Source of the DNA: CAYYMH01 sp964472785
GTDB taxonomy: Bacteria; Zhuqueibacterota; Zhuqueibacteria; Thermofontimicrobiales; Thermofontimicrobiaceae
Reading direction: 5' to 3'
DNA length: 41,377 nt
Assembly: GCA_964472785.1 (NCBI GenBank)
Contig: CAYYMH010000036.1
Location: 1-41,377, forward strand
The notes beneath the pieces were generated by a model. That model was not told the origin of the DNA and ran no database searches. It saw only the letters and a list, made by a program, of their open reading frames with translations. Positions 7,383 through 16,035 of the stretch are shown here, in pieces (the first letter of the stretch is position 1; every line of letters begins with the position of its first letter). The position numbers and the translations under genes are program-made.

Positions 7383-8261
7383 ATGATTCCAAAAGAGATT
7401 CTGAAAAAAGTTAAACGAATTGAAATTACGACCAGAGGCTTGGTTAATGATGTCTTTTCCGGTGAATACCACTCGGTTTTTAAAGGCAGAGGCATGGAGT
7501 TTTCCGAGGTGCGGGAATATCAAATGGGTGATGATATCCGTACCATCGACTGGAACGTTACCGCTCGCATGGGACATCCGTTTGTGAAAGTTTTTGAGGA
7601 AGAACGGGAGCTTACCGTGATGTTGTTAGTCGATGTCAGTTCATCCGGCAATTTCGGGACTTATGAGCAAATGAAGGGTGAAATCGCTATCGAGATTTGT
7701 GCGTTGCTTGCTTTTTCTGCCATTAAAAACAATGACAAAGTCGGCTTGATTATTTTTACCGATGAGATCGAGAAATTCATTCCCCCAAAAAAGGGGAAGA
7801 CACATGTGCTGAGAGTGCTGCGAGAATTGTTATACCACAAGCCTAAAGGGAAAAAAACAGACATCGCCAAAGCGCTGGAATTTTTAAACCGGATCACCAA
7901 ACGCCGGAGCGTAGATTTTTTGGTGTCAGACTTTATCAGTACAGATTATGAAAAAGCGTTGCGAATTGCCAACCGGCGGCATGATATCGTGGCGATTACG
8001 ATTACTGATCCCAGAGAAATCGACATGCCGGATGTCGGTTTCGTAGAGCTGGAAGATGCTGAGACCGGTGAGATCATTATGGTGGATACGTCATATCGGG
8101 ATGTGAGGGATTTGTATTCGAAATTATCATCTGAACAAATACAAAGTCGGAAGAAGCTGTTTCAGTCCATTGATGTCGATCATATTGATATTCGGACGGA
8201 TCAGCCGTACATCGAACCGTTGATGCGCTTTTTTAGAATGCGGGCGAAACGGTTCAGGTAG
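7383..8261 (+). CDS. DUF58 (VWA-like) protein, MoxR partner
   Basis: This 292-aa protein contains the DUF58 hallmark R-E-Y-Q-M-G-D-D-I-R-T-I-D-W-N at about 44-58, followed by a VWA-type fold with the metal-site motif D-V-S-S-S at 84-88 and F-T-D-E-I at about 115. No membrane helix or signal is seen, so it is cytosolic, unlike longer DUF58 proteins with N-terminal helices. DUF58 genes almost always follow moxR, as here. The likely role is coupling the ATPase to the membrane Bat proteins. Ninety-two bases separate it from moxR. Confidence 0.92.
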   Translation: MIPKEILKKVKRIEITTRGLVNDVFSGEYHSVFKGRGMEFSEVREYQMGDDIRTIDWNVTARMGHPFVKVFEEERELTVMLLVDVSSSGNFGTYEQMKGEIAIEICALLAFSAIKNNDKVGLIIFTDEIEKFIPPKKGKTHVLRVLRELLYHKPKGKKTDIAKALEFLNRITKRRSVDFLVSDFISTDYEKALRIANRRHDIVAITITDPREIDMPDVGFVELEDAETGEIIMVDTSYRDVRDLYSKLSSEQIQSRKKLFQSIDVDHIDIRTDQPYIEPLMRFFRMRAKRFR

Positions 8262-8341
8262 TTGAAAAAATCAGGTTTTTGAAATCAAACTGATTTTTAT
8301 GATCAAGAAAATGAAAAGCGGATAGGAACGGAGGAATAAAA

Positions 8342-9277
8342 ATGCGTGAGCTTTCAAATGTATTTTTGATTTTAATTGTTACGTTTTTAGTCGGTTGTAA
8401 TAATGATACCAGACAGAAACCGAGTTTGAGCAAAGAACAAGCCCGAAATTATGCCAATGAATTGTACAACCGGCAACTTTTTAAGCAGTCTGCGCAGGAG
8501 TATGATTGGTATTTGAGGAACTATAATTTAGATGAAAATGAACAGGCGAATATTAGCTATACGATTGGCGATATTTACTTTGAGCGGCTGAACGATTATG
8601 AAAATGCCCTGGCCTATTATATTCGTGTCAAATATTTACATCCGAAGGAGGATTTGAAAAGATCAGTTGACAAAAAAATAGTCGCTTGTTTGGAACGATT
8701 GGAGAGACCTGAAGATGCTCAGCAAACGCTGCAGGAATCAACAACCCTTGAGCCTGAAAAAGTTCAGATAAAACGACCCGGTGCGGTGGTCGCGGTGATT
8801 GGTAACAGAGAAATTACCCAGGGCGATATCGATTTCGAATTGAGTCAGCTCCCGCCATCAATTCGTTCGCAGTATCAACCAAAAGATAAAAAAGTGGAAT
8901 TTTTAAAGCAATATATTTTAACCGAACTGTTATACGATTCTGCTAAGAGAAGAGGGTTGGATAAGAATAAAGAAGTGATCGAAGCTGCTTTTCAGGCAAA
9001 GAAAAATATTATGGTTCAAAATTATTTAAATCAGGAAATTTCCGAAAAGGTGAACATTACACCTGAAGATGTCGAGCTTTATTACAAGGCAAACAAGGAC
9101 AGGTACGTGGAACGTGACGAGGAGGGGAACATCAAACGTGAAAAAACTTTTTCAGAGGTTCGCCAGCAAGTTGGACAGGATTTGGCGATGGAACGTCAGC
9201 AACAGGTTTATGAACAGTTGGTTCAAAAACTGATGCGGGCAGAAGGTGTTAAAATTTATGATGATGTGCTGAAATAG
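8342..9277 (+). CDS. Lipoprotein with TPR repeats and SurA_N-like chaperone domain
   Basis: This 311-aa protein has a lipobox L-V-G-C with Cys at 19. Residues about 30-140 are TPR-like helices (Y-A-N-E-L-Y-N-R-Q-L-F-K-Q-S-A-Q-E-Y). From about 155 a SurA_N/PrsA-type segment begins: V-A-V-I-G-N-R-E-I-T-Q-G-D-I-D-F, then L-T-E-L-L-Y-D-S-A-K-R-R-G-L-D, and V-E-L-Y-Y-K-A-N-K-D-R-Y. The parvulin PPIase domain that normally sits between these helices is missing; only a short linker joins them. It may therefore be a periplasmic holdase for client proteins of the Bat machine. GGAGGAAT at 8330-8337 is the ribosome site. This fusion is not a usual Bat-operon member. Confidence 0.82.
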   Translation: MRELSNVFLILIVTFLVGCNNDTRQKPSLSKEQARNYANELYNRQLFKQSAQEYDWYLRNYNLDENEQANISYTIGDIYFERLNDYENALAYYIRVKYLHPKEDLKRSVDKKIVACLERLERPEDAQQTLQESTTLEPEKVQIKRPGAVVAVIGNREITQGDIDFELSQLPPSIRSQYQPKDKKVEFLKQYILTELLYDSAKRRGLDKNKEVIEAAFQAKKNIMVQNYLNQEISEKVNITPEDVELYYKANKDRYVERDEEGNIKREKTFSEVRQQVGQDLAMERQQQVYEQLVQKLMRAEGVKIYDDVLK

Positions 9278-9302
9278 CGATTAGGAGATTGAGGCGTTAC
9301 GA

Positions 9303-10373
9303 ATGAACAAAATACGACAAATAATTTTTGTCTTCATTTTTTTAAATTTGATTATTGGGTTGAGTAATCTAATTGCCGAAGAGGGAAAAATTTCACTTCA
9401 GGCAAAAGTGGATAAAAGTAAAATAAAAATCGGAGACTTAATCAATTACTCGATTGAAGTCAGGCATGATGAAAATATTGAAATAAAAATGCCGAATCTG
9501 GGCGCTAATCTGGGCCAATTTGAAATTCGGGATTACCATGATTTGGAACCTGAAAAGATTGACGGAGAAATGGTTCAGCGCCGGGAGTATGACATTTCAA
9601 CCTATGACATTGGTGATTACACGATACCACCTGTTACAGTCCATTATCAACCCGCGGGTGATACGCTCTGGCAAAAACTGCAAACTGAAGAAATCAAAAT
9701 TACAGTGGAAAGCATTGTTGCTAGTGAAGATGGTGACATCCGTGATATTAAACCGCCACTCGAATTTGAACGCGACTGGATGAGAATCGCGCGTTTTATT
9801 TTCGCAGGCTTTCTGATTTTGGTCGTTGGTATTTTAATCTTCTTTTATTTTAAAATGCGAAAGCAGGGAAAGTCGCTGATTCCGAGGCGCGAAAAGCCAA
9901 AACGACCGCCGCATGAGATTGCGCTGGAGGAATTGGAAAAGCTGCTAAATGGTAATTTAATCGAAAAAGGGGAAGTGAAGCAACATTACATTCGGATATC
10001 CGAAATTGTCAGGCGTTATATTGGAGATCGTTTTTTTATTCTGGCAATCGAAATGACCACCTTTGATTTAATAAATGCCATGAGAGAAAGCGAGATCGAA
10101 GAAACGGTCATTCAAGACGTTGAACAATTTTTGATGCAGTGCGATTTGGTGAAGTTTGCGAAATACATCCCTACAAATAAGGAAAATCAGCAAGTAGCTG
10201 ATTTAGCCGTCAAAATTATCAACGACACAAAAATCGTTTTTGAGCCAGAAACGCCTGAAAGCGATGAACAAGAGAAAATTGCTGAAGACACGGATAAGGA
10301 AATGGAATCCGAAAAAACAAAGACAGGGGAACAAGTTGAAGCTGAGGTTACGCAAGAGAAGGAGGTGGATTAA
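9303..10373 (+). CDS. BatD-like membrane-anchored protein 2
   Basis: This 356-aa protein has a signal peptide (about 1-25), a beta-rich ectodomain (about 28-137, with Y-D-I-G-D-Y-T-I-P-P at 101-110), a membrane helix at 162-184, and a cytosolic helical domain (about 203-310) carrying R-R-Y-I-G-D-R-F and C-D-L-V-K-F-A at 280-286. It ends in a 45-residue, very acidic Glu/Lys tail. The layout and C-terminal motif match the 5225 protein and BatD. It ends two bases before the GTG of batA, and the batA ribosome site lies inside its last codons, so the two are probably translationally coupled. Confidence 0.83.
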   Translation: MNKIRQIIFVFIFLNLIIGLSNLIAEEGKISLQAKVDKSKIKIGDLINYSIEVRHDENIEIKMPNLGANLGQFEIRDYHDLEPEKIDGEMVQRREYDISTYDIGDYTIPPVTVHYQPAGDTLWQKLQTEEIKITVESIVASEDGDIRDIKPPLEFERDWMRIARFIFAGFLILVVGILIFFYFKMRKQGKSLIPRREKPKRPPHEIALEELEKLLNGNLIEKGEVKQHYIRISEIVRRYIGDRFFILAIEMTTFDLINAMRESEIEETVIQDVEQFLMQCDLVKFAKYIPTNKENQQVADLAVKIINDTKIVFEPETPESDEQEKIAEDTDKEMESEKTKTGEQVEAEVTQEKEVD

Positions 10374-10375
10374 GG

Positions 10376-11371
10376 GTGATCAGGTTTGCGGATCCGGAAT
10401 ATTTATGGTTATTAGCTATTATACCCATTTTAGCTGTGTTTTATATAAAGAGGTTGAAGAAGGCGGGCGGATCTTTGAAATTTTCATATTTGGGCAACAT
10501 TAAAAATATAAAATCCACTGCTTCCCAAAAATATCGTCATGTTTTGTTTGTTCTTCGAGTTCTGACAATTGCGCTTTTGATCGTTGCATTTGCGCGACCC
10601 CAGTCAGGAACGAAGGAAGAGAAAATTATTACCGAAGGCATCGACATCATTTTGGCAATGGATGTTTCCAGCAGTATGCTGGCGGAGGATTTGGCGCGTC
10701 ATCAAAATCGGCTCGATGTTACGAAAACTGTTGCGGAAGAGTTCATTCGCGGCCGAACAAATGATCGAATTGGCATGGTGGTTTTTGCGGGAAAAAGTTT
10801 TACCCAATGTCCGTTGACGCTCGATTACGGAATTCTGATAAAATTTTTAAACGAAATAAAAGTCAACATGATCGAAGACGGCACCGCAATCGGGATGGGA
10901 CTTGCTACCAGTGTGAATCGTTTGCGCACCAGCAAGGCGAAAAGCAAGGTCATTATTTTGTTGACTGATGGTCGCAATAACCGTGGTGAATTGGATCCGA
11001 TCACTGCCGCTCAGTTAGCTGAAGCGATGAATGTTCGTGTTTACACCATCGGCGCCGGTAAGCGTGGGGAAGCGCTCTATCCGATTGATGATCCGTTCCT
11101 TGGGAAACGCTACGTCCCGATGAAGGTTGACATCGATGAAGAAGTATTGCAAAAGATCGCAAACATCACCGGCGGAAATTATTATCGGGCAACTGATAAA
11201 AATAGTTTGAAGGAAATTTATCAGAAAATTGGTGAGTTGGAAAAGACAAAAATTGAGGTGAAAGCGTTTACCCGCTATTCAGAGTTATTCGTTAATTTTC
11301 TGATCGTAGCTTTAGGATTACTGCTGCTGGAAATTACCCTAACAAATACACGTTTCCGAAAAATACCTTAA
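10376..11371 (+). CDS. batA: BatA, VWA-domain membrane protein
   Basis: This 331-aa protein has N-terminal helices at about 8-25 and 55-73, then a VWA domain with a complete MIDAS (D-V-S-S-S at 96-100, Thr 170 in D-G-T-A-I-G, Asp 198 in L-T-D-G), and a C-terminal helix at about 306-325. The F-A-D-P-E-Y-L-W-L-L start and A-R-P-Q-S-G motif are typical of BatA. The start is GTG, decided by GGAGGTGG at 10361-10368 with 7-base spacing; no suitable ATG exists. It should be an inner-membrane protein whose VWA domain binds a divalent metal and partner ligands, with BatB as paralogue next door. Confidence 0.93.
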   Translation: MIRFADPEYLWLLAIIPILAVFYIKRLKKAGGSLKFSYLGNIKNIKSTASQKYRHVLFVLRVLTIALLIVAFARPQSGTKEEKIITEGIDIILAMDVSSSMLAEDLARHQNRLDVTKTVAEEFIRGRTNDRIGMVVFAGKSFTQCPLTLDYGILIKFLNEIKVNMIEDGTAIGMGLATSVNRLRTSKAKSKVIILLTDGRNNRGELDPITAAQLAEAMNVRVYTIGAGKRGEALYPIDDPFLGKRYVPMKVDIDEEVLQKIANITGGNYYRATDKNSLKEIYQKIGELEKTKIEVKAFTRYSELFVNFLIVALGLLLLEITLTNTRFRKIP

Positions 11372-11431
11372 TTTTGTTAATTTGTCAAAATCGGGACAAT
11401 GAGAGACGAAAAAAGTTATACAGGTTAAGAT

Positions 11432-12460
11432 ATGTTAAGATTCAATAATCAAATATATTTACATTTATTGTGGCTTATCCCGCTGCTGATTGTTTTTTAC
11501 GCGTTTGTTTTCCGGTGGAAAAACAGAGCGCTCAAACGGTTTGGAAATTTAGAGTTAGTGAAAAAATTAACTGATTCGATCAGCAGGAAGCGACAAATTT
11601 ATAAAGTGATTTTGATCACTCTTGCTGTTCTGTTCCTGATTCTATCGCTGGCGCAACCTCAAATTGGAACCAAACTCGAGCAGGTCAAACGCGAGGGGGT
11701 TAATATCATCATCGCGACTGATGTTTCTTTGTCAATGAAAGCAGAGGACATAAAACCCAATCGGCTGGAAAAAGCCAAGCATGCGATTGGCCGGTTTATT
11801 GATTTGCTGCAGGGTGACCGAATCGGAATCATTGCTTTCGCCGGTGACGCTTTCGTACAATGCCCATTGACTTTAGATTATGGCGCGGCTAAAATGTTTT
11901 TGGAAATTTTGGACTCGGATCTGATTCCAAAACCGGGGACAGCAATCGGAAAGGCAATTCTCAAAGCCGTGGAAACTTTTGATGAACGCGAACGAAAACA
12001 TAAAGTTTTGGTTTTGATCACTGACGGCGAAGACCATCAAGGGGAACCTTTGAAAGCTGCAGAAATTGCCGAAAAGGAAGGCGTTGTCATCTATACCGTT
12101 GGTATCGGATCGCTGGAAGGGGATCCGATTCCGCTTTATAATGAATCCGGGCGAAACACCGGATTTAAAAAAGATAAGGAGGGACAGGTTGTCACCAGCA
12201 AGTTGGATGAACTCACGTTGGAAAAAATTGCCTTGCAGACCGGTGGGAAATATTATCGGGCAACCAGCAGTGAAAGTGAACTGGATAAAATATACGAAGA
12301 TATTTTGAAAATGGAAAAGACTGAACTGGCATCTTTAAAATTTTCACAATACGAAGACCGGTTTCAATATCTTCTCATTTTTGCTATTTTGTTTTTAATT
12401 GCTGAAATTTTTATTTCCGAACGAAAGAAAATTAAAACAGAATGGAGGGGAAGATTCTAA
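11432..12460 (+). CDS. batB: BatB, VWA-domain membrane protein
   Basis: This 342-aa paralogue of the preceding gene shares the layout: helices at about 8-26 and 57-74, VWA domain with MIDAS residues D97, S99 and S101 (D-V-S-L-S), Thr 170 (G-T-A-I-G) and Asp 198 (T-D-G), and a C-terminal helix at about 310-328. A-Q-P-Q-I-G follows the second helix as in BatB. Both VWA proteins keep all metal-site residues, so neither looks like an inactive copy. It ends two bases before the start of batC, whose ribosome site (GGAGGGG) lies in its last codons. Confidence 0.93.
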   Translation: MLRFNNQIYLHLLWLIPLLIVFYAFVFRWKNRALKRFGNLELVKKLTDSISRKRQIYKVILITLAVLFLILSLAQPQIGTKLEQVKREGVNIIIATDVSLSMKAEDIKPNRLEKAKHAIGRFIDLLQGDRIGIIAFAGDAFVQCPLTLDYGAAKMFLEILDSDLIPKPGTAIGKAILKAVETFDERERKHKVLVLITDGEDHQGEPLKAAEIAEKEGVVIYTVGIGSLEGDPIPLYNESGRNTGFKKDKEGQVVTSKLDELTLEKIALQTGGKYYRATSSESELDKIYEDILKMEKTELASLKFSQYEDRFQYLLIFAILFLIAEIFISERKKIKTEWRGRF

Positions 12461-12461
12461 T

Positions 12462-13220
12462 ATGAAAATGTCAAATAGAATAATAATGGTTATCACTGTC
12501 GTCGTGTTTTTGCTGTTACCAATGCTTTTAATGGCTCAGCCGGGCAGAAAACAGGTAATGGAAGGAAATCAATTGTTTACACAAGAGAAATACGACGAAG
12601 CAAATAATAAATATCGTGACGCCCTGGTCAACAATCCGGAAAATCCGAAGATTCATTTTAATATCGGGGCAACCCAGTATAAAAAGAATAAATATGAAGA
12701 AGCGATGACTGATTTTGAAAAGAGCCTTGCGGTTGATGATATTTTAGTTCAATCCAAAGCTTATTATAACATGGGTAATACCCTGTTTCGAATGGGAAAA
12801 TTGCCGGAAAGTATTTTGGCTTACACTCAAGCATTAAAACTGAATCCGGATGATGAGGATGCAAAATATAATTTGGAGTTAGCCCGTCGTAAATTAAAAG
12901 AACAGGCACAAAAACAAAATAATCAACAACAACAGCAGCAAAATCAACAAAAACAGCAACAGGAGCAGCAGCAACAGCAGCAAAATCAACAGCAGGAAGA
13001 GCAGGAAAAAGAGGATCAACAACAGGAACCGAAACAGGAACAGTCAGAAGAAGAACAAGAGCAACAGCAACAAGAACAGGCAAAACCGGAAGATCAGAAG
13101 GAGATTTCCAGAGAAGAAGCGGAAAGAATTTTAAATGCGCTCAAAGAGGATGAAAAGGATTTGCAAAAACAAACCAGAATGAAATCACCGGGTAAAGTGC
13201 GTGTGGTCAAAGATTGGTGA
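12462..13220 (+). CDS. batC: BatC, TPR protein with Gln-rich tail
   Basis: This 252-aa protein has a signal peptide (about 1-25, ending L-M-A before Q), three TPR units at about 29-142 (G-N-Q-L-F-T-Q-E-K-Y-D-E-A, F-N-I-G-A-T-Q-Y-K-K-N-K-Y, Y-N-M-G-N-T-L-F-R), then an extreme low-complexity Gln/Glu-rich stretch at about 148-220, and a short conserved-looking end with I-S-R-E-E-A-E-R-I-L-N-A-L. The Gln-rich DNA (12902-13085) is a run of CAA/CAG codons. ATG 12462 is chosen because it follows GGAGGGG and gives a signal peptide; starts inside batB do not. It is probably a periplasmic scaffold between BatA/B and other parts. Confidence 0.9.
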   Translation: MKMSNRIIMVITVVVFLLLPMLLMAQPGRKQVMEGNQLFTQEKYDEANNKYRDALVNNPENPKIHFNIGATQYKKNKYEEAMTDFEKSLAVDDILVQSKAYYNMGNTLFRMGKLPESILAYTQALKLNPDDEDAKYNLELARRKLKEQAQKQNNQQQQQQNQQKQQQEQQQQQQNQQQEEQEKEDQQQEPKQEQSEEEQEQQQQEQAKPEDQKEISREEAERILNALKEDEKDLQKQTRMKSPGKVRVVKDW

Positions 13221-13267
13221 TTTTTGATTTTTTTATAAAAGCAGGATTTTAACGAGAAGGATTGAGT

Positions 13268-15109
13268 ATGAGGATTGGGGTAAAACAATTTTTAACCGTG
13301 ATGATGTTAGTCATATTATTCGGTATGATTTATCCCTTGAAAGCGGCTGATATCGAAATTACTACTTCAATTAACCGCACAAAAGTTTCGTTAAATCAGG
13401 ATTTTACATTAACAATTGAAATTTCCGGAGACAAAGCCAATCAAGTAGGTGATCCTATTGTACCGGATATTGATGATTTTGCTGTGTATTTGGGGAGCTC
13501 AGGCACAGCACAAAACATACAAATTATCAACGGGAAAATGAGTGTCACCCGATCCCAGTCCTTCATGTTCAAGGCTGTCAAGATGGGGAATTTTACAATT
13601 CCACCAGCAGAAGTGGTATTAAACGGAAAGCGGTACCGTTCGCAGCCAATACAAATCGAAATCGGAAAGGCAACAACGCCTCAACAGCAACCCAAAACCA
13701 ATAAGCCACGCTCGGCAACTCAAACTCCGGACGAAACCGGTGAAGGGGCTCTATACCTGGATGTCTCGGTCAATAAACGGCAGGTTTACGTGAATGAGCC
13801 TGTTATCGTATCCTATAAGATATACACACAGGTATCTGTCACACAATACGGCATTAACCGTTTGCCAAACACAGCAGGTTTTTGGGTTGAAGAGTACGAT
13901 TTGGGAACACAGCCAAAAATGGAAAATAAAGTCATAAACGGCAAAAAATTTATCGTTGCAGAAATTAAACGCATGGCGCTTTTTCCCACAGATGTCGGGA
14001 AAAAGACAATTGGCTCGATGGAAATTGAATGCAATGTCCGTGTGCAACAACGACGTCGTTCTATTTTTGACAGTTTTTTTGATGACCCGTTCTTTGGTCG
14101 CAGTGTGCGGAAATTATTAACGTCAAAGTCAGTGACGATAAATGTAAAACCGTTGCCTGATCAGGGTAAACCAACAGATTTTTCAGGACTGGTTGGTAAC
14201 TTTAACATCTCGGCAAATGTTGATAAAAAGGATGTCACGGCAAATGAAGCTATTTCTTTGAAAATCGAAATTGGCGGCAAGGGAAATATTAAACAAATAC
14301 CAAATCCTGAAGTAGAATTACCATCAGATTTTGAGCAATATCCGCCCAAAATTTCCCAGAAAATCAGTCGAACCGACGATGGCGTTGTCGGGAGTAAAAC
14401 CCTTGAATATGTTCTTATTCCGCGTTATCCGGGCACACATAAAATTAAACCCATTCGTTTTTCATATTTTGATCTGTCAACCGGAAAATATAAAACAGCG
14501 CAAACCAGAGAAATTGTTATCAATGTAGCCAAATCAGAGGATCAATTTGTAACAGGCGCGATCGCACGTTCCAAAGAGGATGTGAAATTACTGGGTAAAG
14601 ATATTCGCTATATACAACTGTCCGCGTCTGATTTTCACAAAATTTCAGCTAAATTTTATGAACGAATATATTTTTTCCTCATCTTTATTGTACCGATTTT
14701 GGGTTTAATAGCTGCTTTTGGTTATCGCCGGCATCAGGATAAACTGAGCGGAAACATTGCTTATGCCAGAAGCCGGAAAGCAAACCAGGTGGCAATGAAA
14801 AGACTACACAAGGCGAAAAAATTACTGTCCGAGGAAACTCAAAAGGAATTCTATGCTGAGGTCTCCAATGCGATGTTGGGATTTTTAGGCGATAAATTCA
14901 ATATGTCTGCCGCAGGCATTATCACTGATGAAGTGGAAGCGTTGATGAAAGAAAGAGGGATTGACCAACCGATTATCCAGCAATATTTAGGCTGTTTGCA
15001 AACATGCGACTATCAACGTTTCGCACCGTCAAATTCCAAAATTGAAAACATGAAGCAGTTTTATCATGAAGCCAAAGAAGCAATCATTGCTCTGGAAAAA
15101 ATAATTTAG
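13268..15109 (+). CDS. batD: BatD, oxygen-tolerance family protein
   Basis: This 613-aa protein has a signal peptide (1-27), three beta-rich BatD modules (about 28-133, 160-295 and 305-422), a membrane helix at about 466-486, and a cytosolic helical domain (about 505-613) ending with C-D-Y-Q-R-F-A at 580-586. S-Q-S-F-M-F-K-A near residue 97 and F-T-I-P-P-A near 109 are typical of the family. ATG 13268 has AGAAGGA at good spacing; TTG 13262 is less likely. Its C-terminal domain is the same as that of the two shorter BatD-like proteins upstream, so the cluster has three related anchors differing in ectodomain size. BatD partners BatA/B/C in the envelope by family knowledge. Confidence 0.93.
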   Translation: MRIGVKQFLTVMMLVILFGMIYPLKAADIEITTSINRTKVSLNQDFTLTIEISGDKANQVGDPIVPDIDDFAVYLGSSGTAQNIQIINGKMSVTRSQSFMFKAVKMGNFTIPPAEVVLNGKRYRSQPIQIEIGKATTPQQQPKTNKPRSATQTPDETGEGALYLDVSVNKRQVYVNEPVIVSYKIYTQVSVTQYGINRLPNTAGFWVEEYDLGTQPKMENKVINGKKFIVAEIKRMALFPTDVGKKTIGSMEIECNVRVQQRRRSIFDSFFDDPFFGRSVRKLLTSKSVTINVKPLPDQGKPTDFSGLVGNFNISANVDKKDVTANEAISLKIEIGGKGNIKQIPNPEVELPSDFEQYPPKISQKISRTDDGVVGSKTLEYVLIPRYPGTHKIKPIRFSYFDLSTGKYKTAQTREIVINVAKSEDQFVTGAIARSKEDVKLLGKDIRYIQLSASDFHKISAKFYERIYFFLIFIVPILGLIAAFGYRRHQDKLSGNIAYARSRKANQVAMKRLHKAKKLLSEETQKEFYAEVSNAMLGFLGDKFNMSAAGIITDEVEALMKERGIDQPIIQQYLGCLQTCDYQRFAPSNSKIENMKQFYHEAKEAIIALEKII

Positions 15110-15125
15110 TTTAATAAAAATAACG

Positions 15126-15141
15126 AGTCCACTTTCGGACT
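15126..15141 (+). other. Small hairpin AGTCC-n6-GGACT between batD and batE
   Basis: A five-base-pair stem with a six-base loop sits 16 bases after the batD stop. No T-run follows, so it is not a strong terminator; it could slow transcription or protect the mRNA end. The batD-batE gap is only 85 bases. Confidence 0.25.
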
Positions 15142-15194
15142 AATTGAATCGTATTATCGTTGGTAATTTAGCTTAATACAGGGATTAAGTGTAA

Positions 15195-15965
15195 ATGATT
15201 AAATCCATTAAAATTATATTTTTTATAAGTTGCATCATTGCTTCAATAATTCTGCCTGCAAAAGCAGATCATATTCAACATCTTTTTGAACAGGGAAATC
15301 AATTTTATCAACAAAATCAATACCAGAAAGCGATTGAAACATATCAGGAAATATTGAATAATGGTTATGAAAATTGGCAGTTATATTACAATTTAGGCAA
15401 CGCTTATTTCAAATCGGATCAGATCGGTCGGGCTGTTATAAATTATGAACGCGCCCTGAAGTTGAATCCCAAGCATGAGGATATATGCTTTAATCTTCAG
15501 TTAGCAAATCTACGTGTTGTTGACAATATTGTCGTTCCTAATCGGTTTTTCCTGGTTGCAGTATTTGATAACATAAAGAATTTTTTAGGAATAGCGGCTC
15601 TCACCTGGTTAACCATCATTTTCTTTCTCAGTTTTATGGTATTAATCATCATTAGATTGTTAGTTCGCGATTTCAGACTGCAACGGGTACTCAAGCCAGT
15701 TTTAATTATCGTTGCAACCATCTGGATTGTTGTCTCGATCATTTTTCTTATTCGAATTCACGAGGAAAGCACTGTTCAACACGGAATAATCTTGGCGCCA
15801 AGAGTGGTGGTTCTGGGCGCGCCCTCTCAAAATAGCACTGAATTGTTTTCGCTTCACGAGGGCGTTAAATTCAAAATCGAAGAGTATAGCGGAGACTGGG
15901 CAAAGATACGCTTGACTGATGGTAAAGTCGGCTGGGTAGAGAAAGATGTGTTTGATGTTATTTGA
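15195..15965 (+). CDS. batE: BatE, TPR plus SH3-like membrane protein
   Basis: This 256-aa protein has a signal peptide (about 1-24), TPR repeats at about 27-105 (L-F-E-Q-G-N-Q-F-Y-Q-Q-N-Q-Y-Q-K-A, Y-N-L-G-N-A-Y-F-K), two membrane helices at about 134-158 and 165-190, and a C-terminal bacterial SH3-type domain (V-V-V-L-G-A-P-S ... W-A-K-I-R-L-T-D-G-K-V-G-W-V). This is the canonical BatE order. The last codons run into a decamer, TTTGATGTTA, present three times (15951-15980); the stop lies in the second copy. It follows batD on the same strand and completes the A-E set. Confidence 0.92.
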   Translation: MIKSIKIIFFISCIIASIILPAKADHIQHLFEQGNQFYQQNQYQKAIETYQEILNNGYENWQLYYNLGNAYFKSDQIGRAVINYERALKLNPKHEDICFNLQLANLRVVDNIVVPNRFFLVAVFDNIKNFLGIAALTWLTIIFFLSFMVLIIIRLLVRDFRLQRVLKPVLIIVATIWIVVSIIFLIRIHEESTVQHGIILAPRVVVLGAPSQNSTELFSLHEGVKFKIEEYSGDWAKIRLTDGKVGWVEKDVFDVI

Positions 15966-15980
15966 TGTTATTTGATGTTA
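15951..15980. repeat. Three tandem copies of TTTGATGTTA across the batE stop
   Basis: Three exact decamers are contiguous. The TGA stop of batE (15963-15965) lies within the second. Because ten is not a multiple of three, copy number changes the reading frame: with one copy the frame would run on for several more codons to a TAA just beyond. Confidence 0.95.
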
Positions 15981-16035
15981 TCATGTTCGATTATTTATAA
16001 TATGTACAAGAATTTATTTTCAATAGGTTCATATT

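Noticed and set aside
12658..13083. 141-codon minus-strand frame rich in Val/Ala
   Set aside because: It is the antisense of the CAG/CAA-rich part of batC, which avoids stops on the opposite strand by composition.
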